A stretch of 64,000 nucleotides of DNA, taken from the NCBI RefSeq assembly GCF_038024125.1, contig NZ_CP150662.1, positions 947,501-1,011,500 of the forward strand, written 5' to 3'. The notes beneath the pieces were generated by a model, which saw nothing but the letters and a program-made list of their open reading frames with translations, did not search any database and was not told where the DNA came from. This document shows positions 8,805 to 17,323 of the stretch, in pieces. This DNA comes from Polaribacter gangjinensis (GTDB taxonomy: Bacteria > Bacteroidota > Bacteroidia > Flavobacteriales > Flavobacteriaceae). Every line of letters starts with the position of its first letter. Positions within the stretch are counted from its first letter, which is position 1. The position numbers and the translations under genes are program-made.

Positions 8805-10436
8805 ATGAACCCTAAAAATTCGTCAATATTCATCCTTTTATTGTTTCTTAACATTTTGAATCTAATTTCTCAAAACGATGTGATTATACCAAAACCAAAT
8901 GAAATTTCTTTTAGGAAAGAAACTTTTCAAATTGATCAAAAAACTATCATTTTATCTAATGAAAAGACTTATAAATCAGCCTATTTATTAAAAGAATATT
9001 TTAAAAATTCATTTGATATATCATTGAAAATTTCAGAGAAAACCATTCAAAAAACGAATGTAATTCAATTTCAATTTGATGATAAAATTGCTGATGAGGG
9101 TTATAAATTAACAATTGTAAACGGAATTATAAACATTGAGGCTTCCTCAGAAAAAGGTTGGTTTTATGGCATTCAAACACTAATTCAAATTTGTGATTAC
9201 AATGCTTTTTATTCAAAAGAATTAAAAAGTTTAAAACTTAAGGAAGCCACCATAAATGATGCTCCAAGATTTAAATGGCGAGCTTTTATGTTGGATGAAG
9301 CACGTTATTTTAAAGGAAAAGAACAAGTAAAATTACTGTTAGATGAAATGGCGCATTTAAAAATGAATGTATTTCATTGGCATTTGACAGATGATCAAGG
9401 TTGGAGAATCGAAATAAAAAAATACCCACGTTTAACCCAAATTGGAGCAACAAGAAAAAGTACTCAAATTGGTCCTTTAGAATGGGATAGCCCCATTCAA
9501 TCAGGAGAAGTTCATGAGGGTTTTTACTCACAAGAGGATATCAAAGAAATTATTGAGTATGCAAATGAAAGACACATTACCATTGTTCCTGAAATTGAAA
9601 TGCCGGGTCATTCTTCAGCAGCAATTGCCGCTTATTCTTGGCTAGGAACTTCAAAAAATGACATTGAAGTTCCCATCAAATTTGGCGTTGGAACTGATGT
9701 TTATGATGTTGCTGACCCAAAAGTCTATCAATTCTTAACGGATGTTTTAGAGGAAGTTATGGCGCTTTTCCCATCAAAAGTAATTCATATTGGTGGTGAT
9801 GAAGTGAAATACAATCATTGGAAATCATCAAAATCAGTGAATGAATACATGAAGAAAAACAACCTAAAAACCCCTGCTGATTTACAAGTTCATTTTACAA
9901 ATAATATTTCAAATTTTATTCAAAGTAAAAACAGAAGAATGATGGGTTGGAATGAAATTATGGGACACAATTTGCATGATTATCAACAAAAAAATGACAC
10001 AAAAACTTCGCAAATGCTTGCTAAAGAAACTATTGTCCATTTTTGGAAAGGAGATATTGAATTAGCAACAGCTGCAGCAAGTAATGGTTATGAAATCGTA
10101 AATTCGTTTCACAATTTTTCGTATTTAGATTACCACTATAAAAATTTACCTTTATCAAAAGCGTACAGTTTTGACCCAATTCCTGAAGATTTGGATGCCA
10201 AATATCATGATAAAATTATCGGTTTAGGTTGTCAAATGTGGGGAGAATGGATTCCTACAAGAGGAAATATGCATTTTCAAGTTTTTCCGAGAATTGCTGC
10301 TTATGCCGAAATTGGATGGACAAAAAAAGAATTGAAAGATTTTGATTCTTTCAAATCAAACTTATCATCATTAGAAAAAAGATGGACTGAAAAGGGTATT
10401 TATTTTGCGCCAAATGCTGAAGTTGAAAAAAATTAA
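8805..10436 (+). CDS. Beta-N-acetylhexosaminidase, glycoside hydrolase family 20
   Basis: A 543-residue exported enzyme (hydrophobic leader in residues 1-22). An N-terminal GH20b domain (about residues 25-145) is followed by a TIM barrel beginning at FKWRAFMLDEARYF. The catalytic Asp-Glu pair is in IHIGGDEV (D332, E333), and HWHLTDDQGWRIEIKKYP and the W-GE-W segment (QMWGEWIP) line the substrate pocket as in characterised GH20 enzymes. It removes terminal GlcNAc or GalNAc from glycans such as chitin oligomers by substrate-assisted catalysis. The close downstream kinase, nucleotidyltransferase and symporter suggest that the released sugar is taken up and activated. Confidence 0.95.
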   Translation: MNPKNSSIFILLLFLNILNLISQNDVIIPKPNEISFRKETFQIDQKTIILSNEKTYKSAYLLKEYFKNSFDISLKISEKTIQKTNVIQFQFDDKIADEGYKLTIVNGIINIEASSEKGWFYGIQTLIQICDYNAFYSKELKSLKLKEATINDAPRFKWRAFMLDEARYFKGKEQVKLLLDEMAHLKMNVFHWHLTDDQGWRIEIKKYPRLTQIGATRKSTQIGPLEWDSPIQSGEVHEGFYSQEDIKEIIEYANERHITIVPEIEMPGHSSAAIAAYSWLGTSKNDIEVPIKFGVGTDVYDVADPKVYQFLTDVLEEVMALFPSKVIHIGGDEVKYNHWKSSKSVNEYMKKNNLKTPADLQVHFTNNISNFIQSKNRRMMGWNEIMGHNLHDYQQKNDTKTSQMLAKETIVHFWKGDIELATAAASNGYEIVNSFHNFSYLDYHYKNLPLSKAYSFDPIPEDLDAKYHDKIIGLGCQMWGEWIPTRGNMHFQVFPRIAAYAEIGWTKKELKDFDSFKSNLSSLEKRWTEKGIYFAPNAEVEKN

Positions 10437-10447
10437 ATTTTTTAAAA

Positions 10448-11539
10448 TTGGATAAAATACTTTCAATTGCACCAGGAAGAACTTGCCTATTTGGGGATCA
10501 TCAGGATTATTTAGGTTTGCCAATTATAGCCTGTACAATCAACAGGCACATCACTTTAATGGCTGTAAAAAATAATAAAGATTATTTTTTTCTAGACAAA
10601 CCAGATATCAAAATAAAAAGAAAAATCTATTTTAAAAATGATATTATTTTACCTGAAAAAGCAGATTTTTTCCTATCAACATTACAAGTTTTAAAAAGAT
10701 ATGGTTGCATTCCAAATTGCGGTTATGACATAAAAATTACAGGAACAATTCCAATAAATGCGGGTACATCAAGCTCGTCAGCAGTTGTAGTTGCTTGGGT
10801 ACAATTTTTATTGAAAGCATTTGGTCCACAAGAATTATTATCTCCAAAAAGTATTGCTCAAATTGCTTTTGAATCGGAAGTTTTAGAATACAATTTTCCT
10901 GGTGGAAAAATGGATCAATTTAGTATTTCTTTGGGCAATATAATTTATTTAGAAACTGGACATGATTTTTTGGTTGATGTTATAAATTCGCCTTTAGATG
11001 GATTAATTATTGCTGAATCTGGAGTAAAAAAAGATACTATTGGATTGCTAAAAACACTCAAAGAAAATTCTTGGAAAGCCATTAAAGAAGTTGAAAAACA
11101 GATTCCAAATTTTTCAATAAATGATGCTAAAATCGAAGATTTAAATATGTATTTTGATTGTTTGACAGATGATTTAAAACCTTATTTTGAAGCAGCTTTA
11201 GGAAATTATGATGTCACCAAAAAAGCACTTCACGAATTTAAAAAAGAAACTTTAAATCTCGAAAAAATAGGCAGTTTGATGAATTTACATCACCATTATT
11301 TAAAAAATCTCCTAAAAATTACCGTTCCAAAAATTGACGATATGATTGATGCTGCTTTAAAAGCTGGAGCATTAGGAGCAAAAATAGTTGGTTCTGGTGG
11401 TGGTGGAAGTATTGTTGTGCTGTCTAAAAAAGAAAATGAACAGCAAATTTTAGATGCAATTTTAGCTACAGGAGCCAAAGATGCGTATGCAGTTTCTGTT
11501 GATAGAGGTGCCAATGTTCATTTTGTAAATCACTTTTAA
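10448..11539 (+). CDS. GHMP-family sugar kinase, galactokinase-like
   Basis: A 363-residue GHMP kinase. The N-terminus APGRTCLFGDHQDYLG aligns with the galactokinase signature GRVNLIGEHTDY. The ATP-binding motif is GTIPINAGTSSSSAVV (about residues 98-113) and the C-terminal motif 3 is AKIVGSGGGGSIVVL. GHMP kinases of this branch phosphorylate sugars at C1. With a GH20 enzyme upstream and a nucleotidyltransferase downstream, an N-acetylhexosamine or galactose 1-kinase is the most sensible reading, but the sugar is not decided by sequence. The start is a TTG at 10448, since no ATG precedes the conserved APGR motif; the gap to the previous stop is 11 bases. Confidence 0.82.
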   Translation: MDKILSIAPGRTCLFGDHQDYLGLPIIACTINRHITLMAVKNNKDYFFLDKPDIKIKRKIYFKNDIILPEKADFFLSTLQVLKRYGCIPNCGYDIKITGTIPINAGTSSSSAVVVAWVQFLLKAFGPQELLSPKSIAQIAFESEVLEYNFPGGKMDQFSISLGNIIYLETGHDFLVDVINSPLDGLIIAESGVKKDTIGLLKTLKENSWKAIKEVEKQIPNFSINDAKIEDLNMYFDCLTDDLKPYFEAALGNYDVTKKALHEFKKETLNLEKIGSLMNLHHHYLKNLLKITVPKIDDMIDAALKAGALGAKIVGSGGGGSIVVLSKKENEQQILDAILATGAKDAYAVSVDRGANVHFVNHF

Positions 11540-11548
11540 CAATAAAAA

Positions 11549-12421
11549 ATGCACGATAATCTGATAATTTTAGCTGGTGGAATGTCTTCCAGAATGAAGA
11601 AAAATTCAACTTCTAATTCTTTGTCAAAAGAAGAGGAAATTCAAGCCAATGAAAGAAGTAAAAGTTTGATAAGTGTAGGAAATAATGGCAGACCGTTATT
11701 AGATTATCTGTTGTTCAATGCTAAAAAAGCAGGATATAAAAATATCTATATTGTCATCAATGAAAAAGCAACACTTTTCAAAGAATTGTATGGTCAAAAA
11801 AAAGAAAACAATCCATTTCACGGTTTATCAATTTCTTTTGCAATCCAATATATTCCTGAAAATAGAGAAAAACCATTTGGAACAGCAGATGCTGTTTTTC
11901 AAACAGTTGAACAGTTTCCTGAGTTAAATCATCAACAATATACCATTTGCAATAGCGATAATTTATACTCAGAAAAATCTTTGAAAATCTTAAGAGAAAC
12001 TCAAAATAAAAATGCGTTTATTTCTTATGATAGAGATGCTTTACATTTTTCAACTGATAAAATATTAGGTTTTGCTGTCATGAATTTAGACTCCCAAAAC
12101 TACTTGAAGTCAATTATTGAAAAACCATCTGAAGCAATTGCCAATAATCATAAAGATTCTTTAGGAAAAATTCGTGTAAGCATGAATATTTTTAAGTTTG
12201 ATGGTGAAAATATGTTTTCATATTTGAAAAATTGCCCTGTAAATCCTGAAAGAAATGAAAAAGAATTACCAACAGCTGTGTTGAATTGTGTAAAAGATGA
12301 TGCAAGAGCTTTTTTGGGAATTCCGATTTCAGAGCATGTTCCTGATTTGACTTCAAAAGAAGATATTAGCATCATCAAAGAATATTTAAAAAATCATTAC
12401 CCAGAAAATTTGAACTGGTAA
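11549..12421 (+). CDS. Sugar-1-phosphate nucleotidyltransferase-like protein
   Basis: A 290-residue GT-A-fold nucleotidyltransferase. The start LIILAGGMSSRMKK contains the nucleotide-binding GG-x-SSRM motif of the NTP_transferase family. PLLDYLLFNAKKAGYKNIYIVI and the CNSDNLYS segment (metal-binding D) follow. An insert of about 20 charged residues (KEEEIQANER) lies just after the first loop and is longer than usual. It probably converts the sugar-1-phosphate made by the kinase 9 bases upstream into a nucleotide sugar. Substrate and nucleotide are inferred only from position. Confidence 0.8.
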   Translation: MHDNLIILAGGMSSRMKKNSTSNSLSKEEEIQANERSKSLISVGNNGRPLLDYLLFNAKKAGYKNIYIVINEKATLFKELYGQKKENNPFHGLSISFAIQYIPENREKPFGTADAVFQTVEQFPELNHQQYTICNSDNLYSEKSLKILRETQNKNAFISYDRDALHFSTDKILGFAVMNLDSQNYLKSIIEKPSEAIANNHKDSLGKIRVSMNIFKFDGENMFSYLKNCPVNPERNEKELPTAVLNCVKDDARAFLGIPISEHVPDLTSKEDISIIKEYLKNHYPENLNW

Positions 12422-12462
12422 AATTCAATATAACAAACATTTTTTTGAACTAAAAATAACTT

Positions 12463-14274
12463 ATGATTTCACTCAATACTTTTGATTATATTTTGATAAT
12501 TGGCTTTTTTGCTCTTACTCTATTCATTGGAATTTATGTTTCAAAAAAATCTAGTAAAGATTCTACTGAATATTTTCTCTCTGGAAGAAATATGCCTTGG
12601 TGGCTTTTGGGAGTTTCAATGGTTGCCACAACTTTTTCTACAGATACACCAAATTTTGTAACAGATATTGTAAGAAAAGACGGAGTTTCAGCAAATTGGA
12701 TGTGGTGGGCATTTTTAATAACAGGGTTATTAACTGTATTTGTATATGCAAAATTGTGGCGAAAATCAGATTTAAAAACAGATATTGAGTTTTATGAATT
12801 GCGTTATGGAGGAAAACCTGCCAAATTTTTAAGAGCTTTTAGAGCCTTATATCTAGGGTTTTTATTCAACATTTTTGCAATGGCCGGCGTTACTTTGGCT
12901 GCTATAAAAATTGGTGGAATAATGTTAGGGTTAGAACCTTGGGAAACCATTATTTATGCAGGAACAGTTACAGTCATTTTTAGTACTTTAGGAGGATTTA
13001 AAGGCGTTGTTTACACTGATTTTATTTTGTTTTTCACAGCTATGGCTGGTGCAATTGGTGCCGCAATTTATTTAGTAAATATTCCTGAAGTTGGCGGAAT
13101 TCAAGCGTTATTATCTAATGAAAATGTTACTGATAAATTATCCATTCTTCCAGATTTTTCAAACACTGAAGCTATCATCACATTACTCATTATTCCGCTT
13201 TCTGTTCAATGGTGGAGTTCATGGTACCCTGGAGCCGAACCAGGAGGAGGTGGTTACATCGCACAAAGAATGTTGGCTGCAAAAGATGAAAATAATGCTA
13301 TTGGAGCTACTTTTTTCTTTAATATCATGCATTATGCTTTGCGCCCATGGCCTTGGATATTGGTGGCTTTAGCTTCGTTAGTAGTTTTTCCAGATGTTGC
13401 AAGTATTAAAGAAGCTTTTCCGAATATTGCCGATAATAAATTAGGACATGATTTGGCATATTCTGCAATGCTTACAAAATTACCGAATGGACTTCTTGGA
13501 CTTGTATTGGCATCGCTAATTGCTGCTTACATGTCCACTATTTCTACTCATTTAAATTGGGGTTCATCTTATATTGTCAATGATTTTTACAAGCAACATA
13601 TCAACAAAAATGCATCAGAAAAAGAATTGGTATTTACAGGAAAAATTTCAACAATAATTTTGATGATTTTTAGTGCCTTATTTGCATTATACCTTCAAAA
13701 TGCCAAGCAACTTTTTGATATCATCATTATGTTTGGTGCAGGAACTGGATTGATTTTTATTTTAAGATGGTTTTGGTGGAGAATAAATGCATGGAGTGAA
13801 ATATCAGCAATGATTGTTTCTGGAGTTATTTCTCTATTATTTTCGTCAGATGTTATAAACGAACTATTTTTTGGAGCGCAAGGATTTTTTCCTAGTTGGG
13901 CAAAATTTCCTTTAACTGTTTTGATAACTTCCATAATTTGGATAGTAGTTACTTATCTTACAAAACCAGAAAATGAAGAAACTCTCACTAATTTTTATAA
14001 AAAGACCATTCCAGGTGGACCTAGTTGGAAATTTTATTTTACCTCAATTGTAAAAGAAAAAAATATTGATATTAATTATGAAAAAAGTTGGAATCTATCC
14101 TCTGAAATCAAAGCAATATTACTAGGATGTTTATTGATTTACTCCATACTTTTCGCAACTGGCCATTGGATTTATGGAAATACCAAAACTGCAATTTCTA
14201 TAACACTGTTGGTTACAATTTCAATTTACTTATTATCAAAAATTTGGAAAAAGTTAAAAAATAATTTTTTATAA
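12463..14274 (+). CDS. Sodium:solute symporter (SSS family), sugar type
   Basis: A 603-residue integral membrane protein with about 13-15 hydrophobic segments. It has the SSS-family features YFLSGRNMPWWLLGVSMVATTFSTDTPNF (partly quoted: SGRNMPWWLLG), a FSTLGGFKGVVYTDF block and the GLVLASLIAAYMSTISTHLNWGSSY segment (partly quoted: LASLIAAYMSTISTHLN), equivalent to the Na+ site in vSGLT. Family members such as vSGLT and SiaT use sodium to import sugars or sialic acid. Its place at the end of the GH20-kinase-nucleotidyltransferase run makes the hexosaminidase product the likely cargo. Confidence 0.9.
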   Translation: MISLNTFDYILIIGFFALTLFIGIYVSKKSSKDSTEYFLSGRNMPWWLLGVSMVATTFSTDTPNFVTDIVRKDGVSANWMWWAFLITGLLTVFVYAKLWRKSDLKTDIEFYELRYGGKPAKFLRAFRALYLGFLFNIFAMAGVTLAAIKIGGIMLGLEPWETIIYAGTVTVIFSTLGGFKGVVYTDFILFFTAMAGAIGAAIYLVNIPEVGGIQALLSNENVTDKLSILPDFSNTEAIITLLIIPLSVQWWSSWYPGAEPGGGGYIAQRMLAAKDENNAIGATFFFNIMHYALRPWPWILVALASLVVFPDVASIKEAFPNIADNKLGHDLAYSAMLTKLPNGLLGLVLASLIAAYMSTISTHLNWGSSYIVNDFYKQHINKNASEKELVFTGKISTIILMIFSALFALYLQNAKQLFDIIIMFGAGTGLIFILRWFWWRINAWSEISAMIVSGVISLLFSSDVINELFFGAQGFFPSWAKFPLTVLITSIIWIVVTYLTKPENEETLTNFYKKTIPGGPSWKFYFTSIVKEKNIDINYEKSWNLSSEIKAILLGCLLIYSILFATGHWIYGNTKTAISITLLVTISIYLLSKIWKKLKNNFL

Positions 14275-14298
14275 TTCTTTTGAAAATGAAAATAAATT

Positions 14299-14327
14299 TT
14301 GATTTGTAAAAAATATTTGTATTTTTG
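14299..14327 (+). promoter_or_regulatory. Bacteroidetes-type promoter
   Basis: TTG at 14299-14301 and TATTTTTG at 14320-14327 with an 18-base spacer fit the flavobacterial consensus (TTG, about 17-23 bases, TAnnTTTG). It lies about 30 bases before the ATG at 14358 and should drive the small membrane protein gene. Confidence 0.6.
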
Positions 14328-14357
14328 AAAACTATTAACCCCTTATACCCCTACAGA

Positions 14358-14576
14358 ATGGATAAAGATACCATGAAACAAGTATTTATGCTTGTAGTTA
14401 CCTCAGTGCTCCTTTACTTTTGCGGATCTTATTTGACTACAATTGGAGAATTAAAAAGTTTATTTGATGGATTGGTAGTAATGATTTTTTTCTTTTCATT
14501 ATTCCCATTTTTAAGTCTTTTTACAATTTTCGTTATTAGATTTTTAAAATCTTTATTAAGTTTTAGAAACTATTAA
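14358..14576 (+). CDS. Small two-helix membrane protein, unknown
   Basis: A 72-residue protein beginning at MDKDTMKQVFML with two strongly hydrophobic segments (about residues 8-28 and 39-65) and a basic tail (RFLKSLLSFRNY). An in-frame TTG at 14325 lies inside the promoter, so the ATG at 14358 is the start. It has its own promoter and is followed by a bidirectional terminator, so it is a monocistronic unit. No family is recognised; similar small membrane proteins are common in Flavobacteriaceae. Confidence 0.6.
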   Translation: MDKDTMKQVFMLVVTSVLLYFCGSYLTTIGELKSLFDGLVVMIFFFSLFPFLSLFTIFVIRFLKSLLSFRNY

Positions 14577-14623
14577 TTTAAAGGACTGAAGTAAAAATTT
14601 ATATTTTGTCGTTAAAACAAAAT

Positions 14624-14658
14624 AAAAAAACTTGAGGAATAATTTCTCAAGTTTTTTT
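14624..14658. terminator. Bidirectional terminator between the small membrane protein gene and the tRNA operon
   Basis: AAAAAAACTTGAG (14624-14636) pairs with CTCAAGTTTTTTT (14646-14658), with a nine-base loop. T-tracts occur on both strands, so it can stop the plus-strand gene ending at 14576 and the minus-strand tRNA transcript. Confidence 0.85.
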
Positions 14659-14730
14659 GTTTTATATTAAAATAAAAACATCTTATAAACAAAAAAGAAC
14701 TGAAAATCAACAGATTAACAGTTCTTTATG

Positions 14731-14804
14731 TGATCGCGCCAGGATTCGAACCTGGGACCTACTCATTAGAAGTGAGTTGCTCTATCCAACTGAGCTACGC
14801 GACC
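14731..14804 (-). tRNA. tRNA-Arg (anticodon TCT)
   Basis: The minus strand folds as a full cloverleaf of 74 bases: acceptor GGTCGCG with CGCGATC, D-arm AGCTCAGTTGGATAGAGCA, anticodon stem ACTCA/TGAGT with loop CTTCTAA (anticodon TCT), and T-arm CAGGTTCGAATCCTG. Discriminator base is A. CCA is not encoded. Confidence 0.95.
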
Positions 14805-14853
14805 TAAGTCTTTAAAATTTCAATCTTGCTTTAAACAAGAAAACCTTATAATG

Positions 14854-14928
14854 TCGGGGTGGCAGGATTCGAACCTGCGACCTCCTGCTCCCAAAGCAGG
14901 CGCGATAACCGGGCTACGCTACACCCCG
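14854..14928 (-). tRNA. tRNA-Pro (anticodon TGG)
   Basis: A 75-base cloverleaf on the minus strand: acceptor CGGGGTG with CACCCCG, anticodon stem CCTGC/GCAGG with loop TTTGGGA (anticodon TGG), T-loop in GCAGGTTCGAATCCTGC, discriminator A. It is the middle gene of three tRNAs read in the same direction. CCA is not encoded. Confidence 0.95.
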
Positions 14929-14940
14929 AAAGCAATTTAG

Positions 14941-15022
14941 CGGAGAGACAGGGACTCGAACCCTGGCGACCCAAAGGTCGACAGATTAGCAATCTGCTGC
15001 ATTACCACTCTGCCACCTCTCC
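14941..15022 (-). tRNA. tRNA-Ser (anticodon GCT)
   Basis: An 82-base class II tRNA on the minus strand: acceptor GGAGAGG, anticodon loop TTGCTAA (anticodon GCT) on stem GCAGA/TCTGT, a long variable arm (CGACCTTTGGGTCG), T-arm CAGGGTTCGAGTCCCTG, discriminator G. It is the first gene of the tRNA transcript. Its 3' end resembles, but is not identical to, the tRNA-Ser-like fragment at 51980. Confidence 0.95.
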
Positions 15023-15066
15023 TTACATTTAAAATCCGAAAACTTTAAAAATAAAAATTGCGAGTG

Positions 15067-15097
15067 CAAATGTACTACTCCAAAAACAATTTAGCAA
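15067..15097 (-). promoter_or_regulatory. Promoter of the Ser-Pro-Arg tRNA operon
   Basis: On the minus strand, TTG (15095-15097) and TACATTTG (15067-15074) are separated by 20 bases, a good match to the Bacteroidetes promoter. The predicted transcript starts about 35-40 bases before the tRNA-Ser 5' end at 15022. Confidence 0.65.
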
Positions 15098-15126
15098 GAC
15101 TTTTTATTCTTTTTATAATTCTTTTT

Positions 15127-17190
15127 TTATTCAGGATAATCTACTCGTAAATGATAAATATTCATCAATTTTTTCTTAATTACTTTTTTAATTATTTTAA
15201 TTTCTCTGAAAGTAATATCGGAATTTAAAAACTGATTATCAGCCATTTGTTTTTCAATAATTTTATCTATTAAATCACTTATAGATTGTGCTGTTGGGTT
15301 TTTAATACTTTTTGAAGCTGCTTCTGATGAATCACACATCATTAAAATGGCAGTTTCTTTAGAAAATGGTATGGGTCCTTGATATTGAAATTGCTTCATA
15401 TCAACTTTTGAATCAGGATTTAACTCTTGTTCTTTTTTATAAAAATAGTATGTAGTTGTTGTACCATGATGTGTCCTAATAAAATCTATTACTCGATCAG
15501 GAATATTGTGCTTTTTTGCCAATTCTATACCTTTTATAACATGATCAAGGATGATTTTCGCACTATCTTTTGGAGATAAATCACTATGTGGATTTACTCC
15601 TGTAGTCTGATTTTCAACAAAGTATAAAGGGTTATACATTTTTCCAATATCATGATATAGTGCTCCAGTTCTTACTAACATTGAATTTGCGCCAATTTCA
15701 TTTGCTGCAGCTTCTGCTAAGTTGGCAACTTGCATGGAGTGCTGAAAAGTCCCTGGTGCTTTTTCATTCAATTCTCTTAATAATTTTGTGTTTGTGTTTG
15801 AAAGCTCTAATAAAGTAACATCCGAAACCAATCCAAATACTTTTTCGTATAAATAAATTAGAATTATTGACAAAAAAGATAACAATCCATTTGCGGCAAA
15901 TAGAGTGAAATAATCAAAATTTAATTGCGATGCATTGCCTTCTTTAATGACCGAAAAAGCAAAATAAGTAAGCATGTAAATAAATGTAATTTGCGCAACA
16001 GAAATAAATAAATTGGCTCTTTTGTATAATTCTGAAACCGTTAAAATTGTTACAATTCCAGCAATAATGTGCAAATAAATAAACTCAAAACTGTTGGGAA
16101 CAATATATCCCAAAAGTAATACTGTTAAAACATGAGTAAATAATCCTAAACGCGCATCAAAAAAGGCTTTTATAATTATTGGCAGAATACTTAATGGAAC
16201 AACATATAAATAATCTGCATTGTATTTAATAACCAATGTTTGAACGAATATAATCGCAAAAACATTGAAAAATATAAACGTTACCTTGTTATTGTTGTTG
16301 AAAATTTCGATTCTATATTTATGAAGAAATAACAACAACATCAGCAATGCCAATGAAACTAGTATTGTATAACCTAAAACAATCCAATTGTAGTTAGATT
16401 CTGTCCATATTTTCGATTCAGATTCTGTTTTTAAAGAGTTCAGCATGGCTAATTTTTTACCTTCAACAATGCCGCCTTTTAAAATAATTAATTCTCCAGA
16501 TGCAACTTTTCCTTGTGTTAAGGAAATATTTTTAAGTTGATTATTGATGATTTTAGCAGTAAATTCTTCATCATAAAAAACGTTTGGTTTTATCGAATTC
16601 ACCAAAATATTCAACAATATTTCTTGTTTAAAATCGTAAGGTTTTTTTCCAAGGTTTGCATTAATTATCGATAAAATATCTTTGGTAGTAAACAAGTTTT
16701 TAAACAGTACATCAGAAACAACATTGTCTTTTTTTAATGCAACAATCTCATCATTTTTAAAAGAAACATCCGTAATTAAATCCTCTAAAAATCCTTGCTC
16801 ATAAACTTTTTGTAACACCTTTTCACCAATTCTTCTGAGCGATTTTACATCTTCATCACTCAAAGAATCTTTTGATTTAATTGAATATATCTTTTTTACA
16901 AATGTTTCATTTACCTCAGTAACAATTTTTGTGTTATACTCAAAATATTGCGTTGCATTGGCAATGATTTCATTTTTTTCGGTAGCAATTTCATCAGCCG
17001 TTTTTTGAATGGCAAAATCAAAAGGAGCATACAAGTTATCATATTTCCAGAGTTGTCCATTGCTAAAATCATATTTAAATTGTCCTCCTTTAGGAAACAA
17101 GTAAACAATTGCAATTGTGGTAAGTATGAATAGGATTATTTTATAAATAATCGAATTATTTCTATAAAGTTTATTTACTAATTCGCTCAT
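15127..17190 (-). CDS. pgpH: 7TM-HD family phosphodiesterase, PgpH-like
   Basis: A 687-residue membrane enzyme. One N-terminal transmembrane helix (about residues 15-32) is followed by an extracytoplasmic 7TMR-HDED domain (about residues 50-265), then a bundle of seven hydrophobic helices (about residues 270-460) and a cytoplasmic HD domain. The metal-binding HD motif is in RTGALYHDIGKMYNP, with an upstream H in TFQHSMQVANLAE and a downstream RTHHGTTTTYYFY (parts of the HD site). In Listeria, PgpH hydrolyses the second messenger c-di-AMP to pApA; flavobacterial members are usually given the same role by homology. It faces away from the thiolase gene, leaving a 133-base divergent promoter region. 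Confidence 0.9.
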   Translation of the reverse strand: MSELVNKLYRNNSIIYKIILFILTTIAIVYLFPKGGQFKYDFSNGQLWKYDNLYAPFDFAIQKTADEIATEKNEIIANATQYFEYNTKIVTEVNETFVKKIYSIKSKDSLSDEDVKSLRRIGEKVLQKVYEQGFLEDLITDVSFKNDEIVALKKDNVVSDVLFKNLFTTKDILSIINANLGKKPYDFKQEILLNILVNSIKPNVFYDEEFTAKIINNQLKNISLTQGKVASGELIILKGGIVEGKKLAMLNSLKTESESKIWTESNYNWIVLGYTILVSLALLMLLLFLHKYRIEIFNNNNKVTFIFFNVFAIIFVQTLVIKYNADYLYVVPLSILPIIIKAFFDARLGLFTHVLTVLLLGYIVPNSFEFIYLHIIAGIVTILTVSELYKRANLFISVAQITFIYMLTYFAFSVIKEGNASQLNFDYFTLFAANGLLSFLSIILIYLYEKVFGLVSDVTLLELSNTNTKLLRELNEKAPGTFQHSMQVANLAEAAANEIGANSMLVRTGALYHDIGKMYNPLYFVENQTTGVNPHSDLSPKDSAKIILDHVIKGIELAKKHNIPDRVIDFIRTHHGTTTTYYFYKKEQELNPDSKVDMKQFQYQGPIPFSKETAILMMCDSSEAASKSIKNPTAQSISDLIDKIIEKQMADNQFLNSDITFREIKIIKKVIKKKLMNIYHLRVDYPE

Positions 17191-17323
17191 AAATGTTGGC
17201 TAATAACAACAAACTTAGCATAAAATTATGAAGGTTAAAAATTAGACATCTATAAAGATTTCATTTTGATTAAAAATGGTTAATTTTACGCTACAATTTA
17301 TTGATAAAACAAAATCTAAACAA

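Noticed and set aside
14941-15022. tRNA-Ser(GCT) as the source of the 51980 fragment
   Set aside because: The 3' ends differ at several positions, so another tRNA-Ser is needed.
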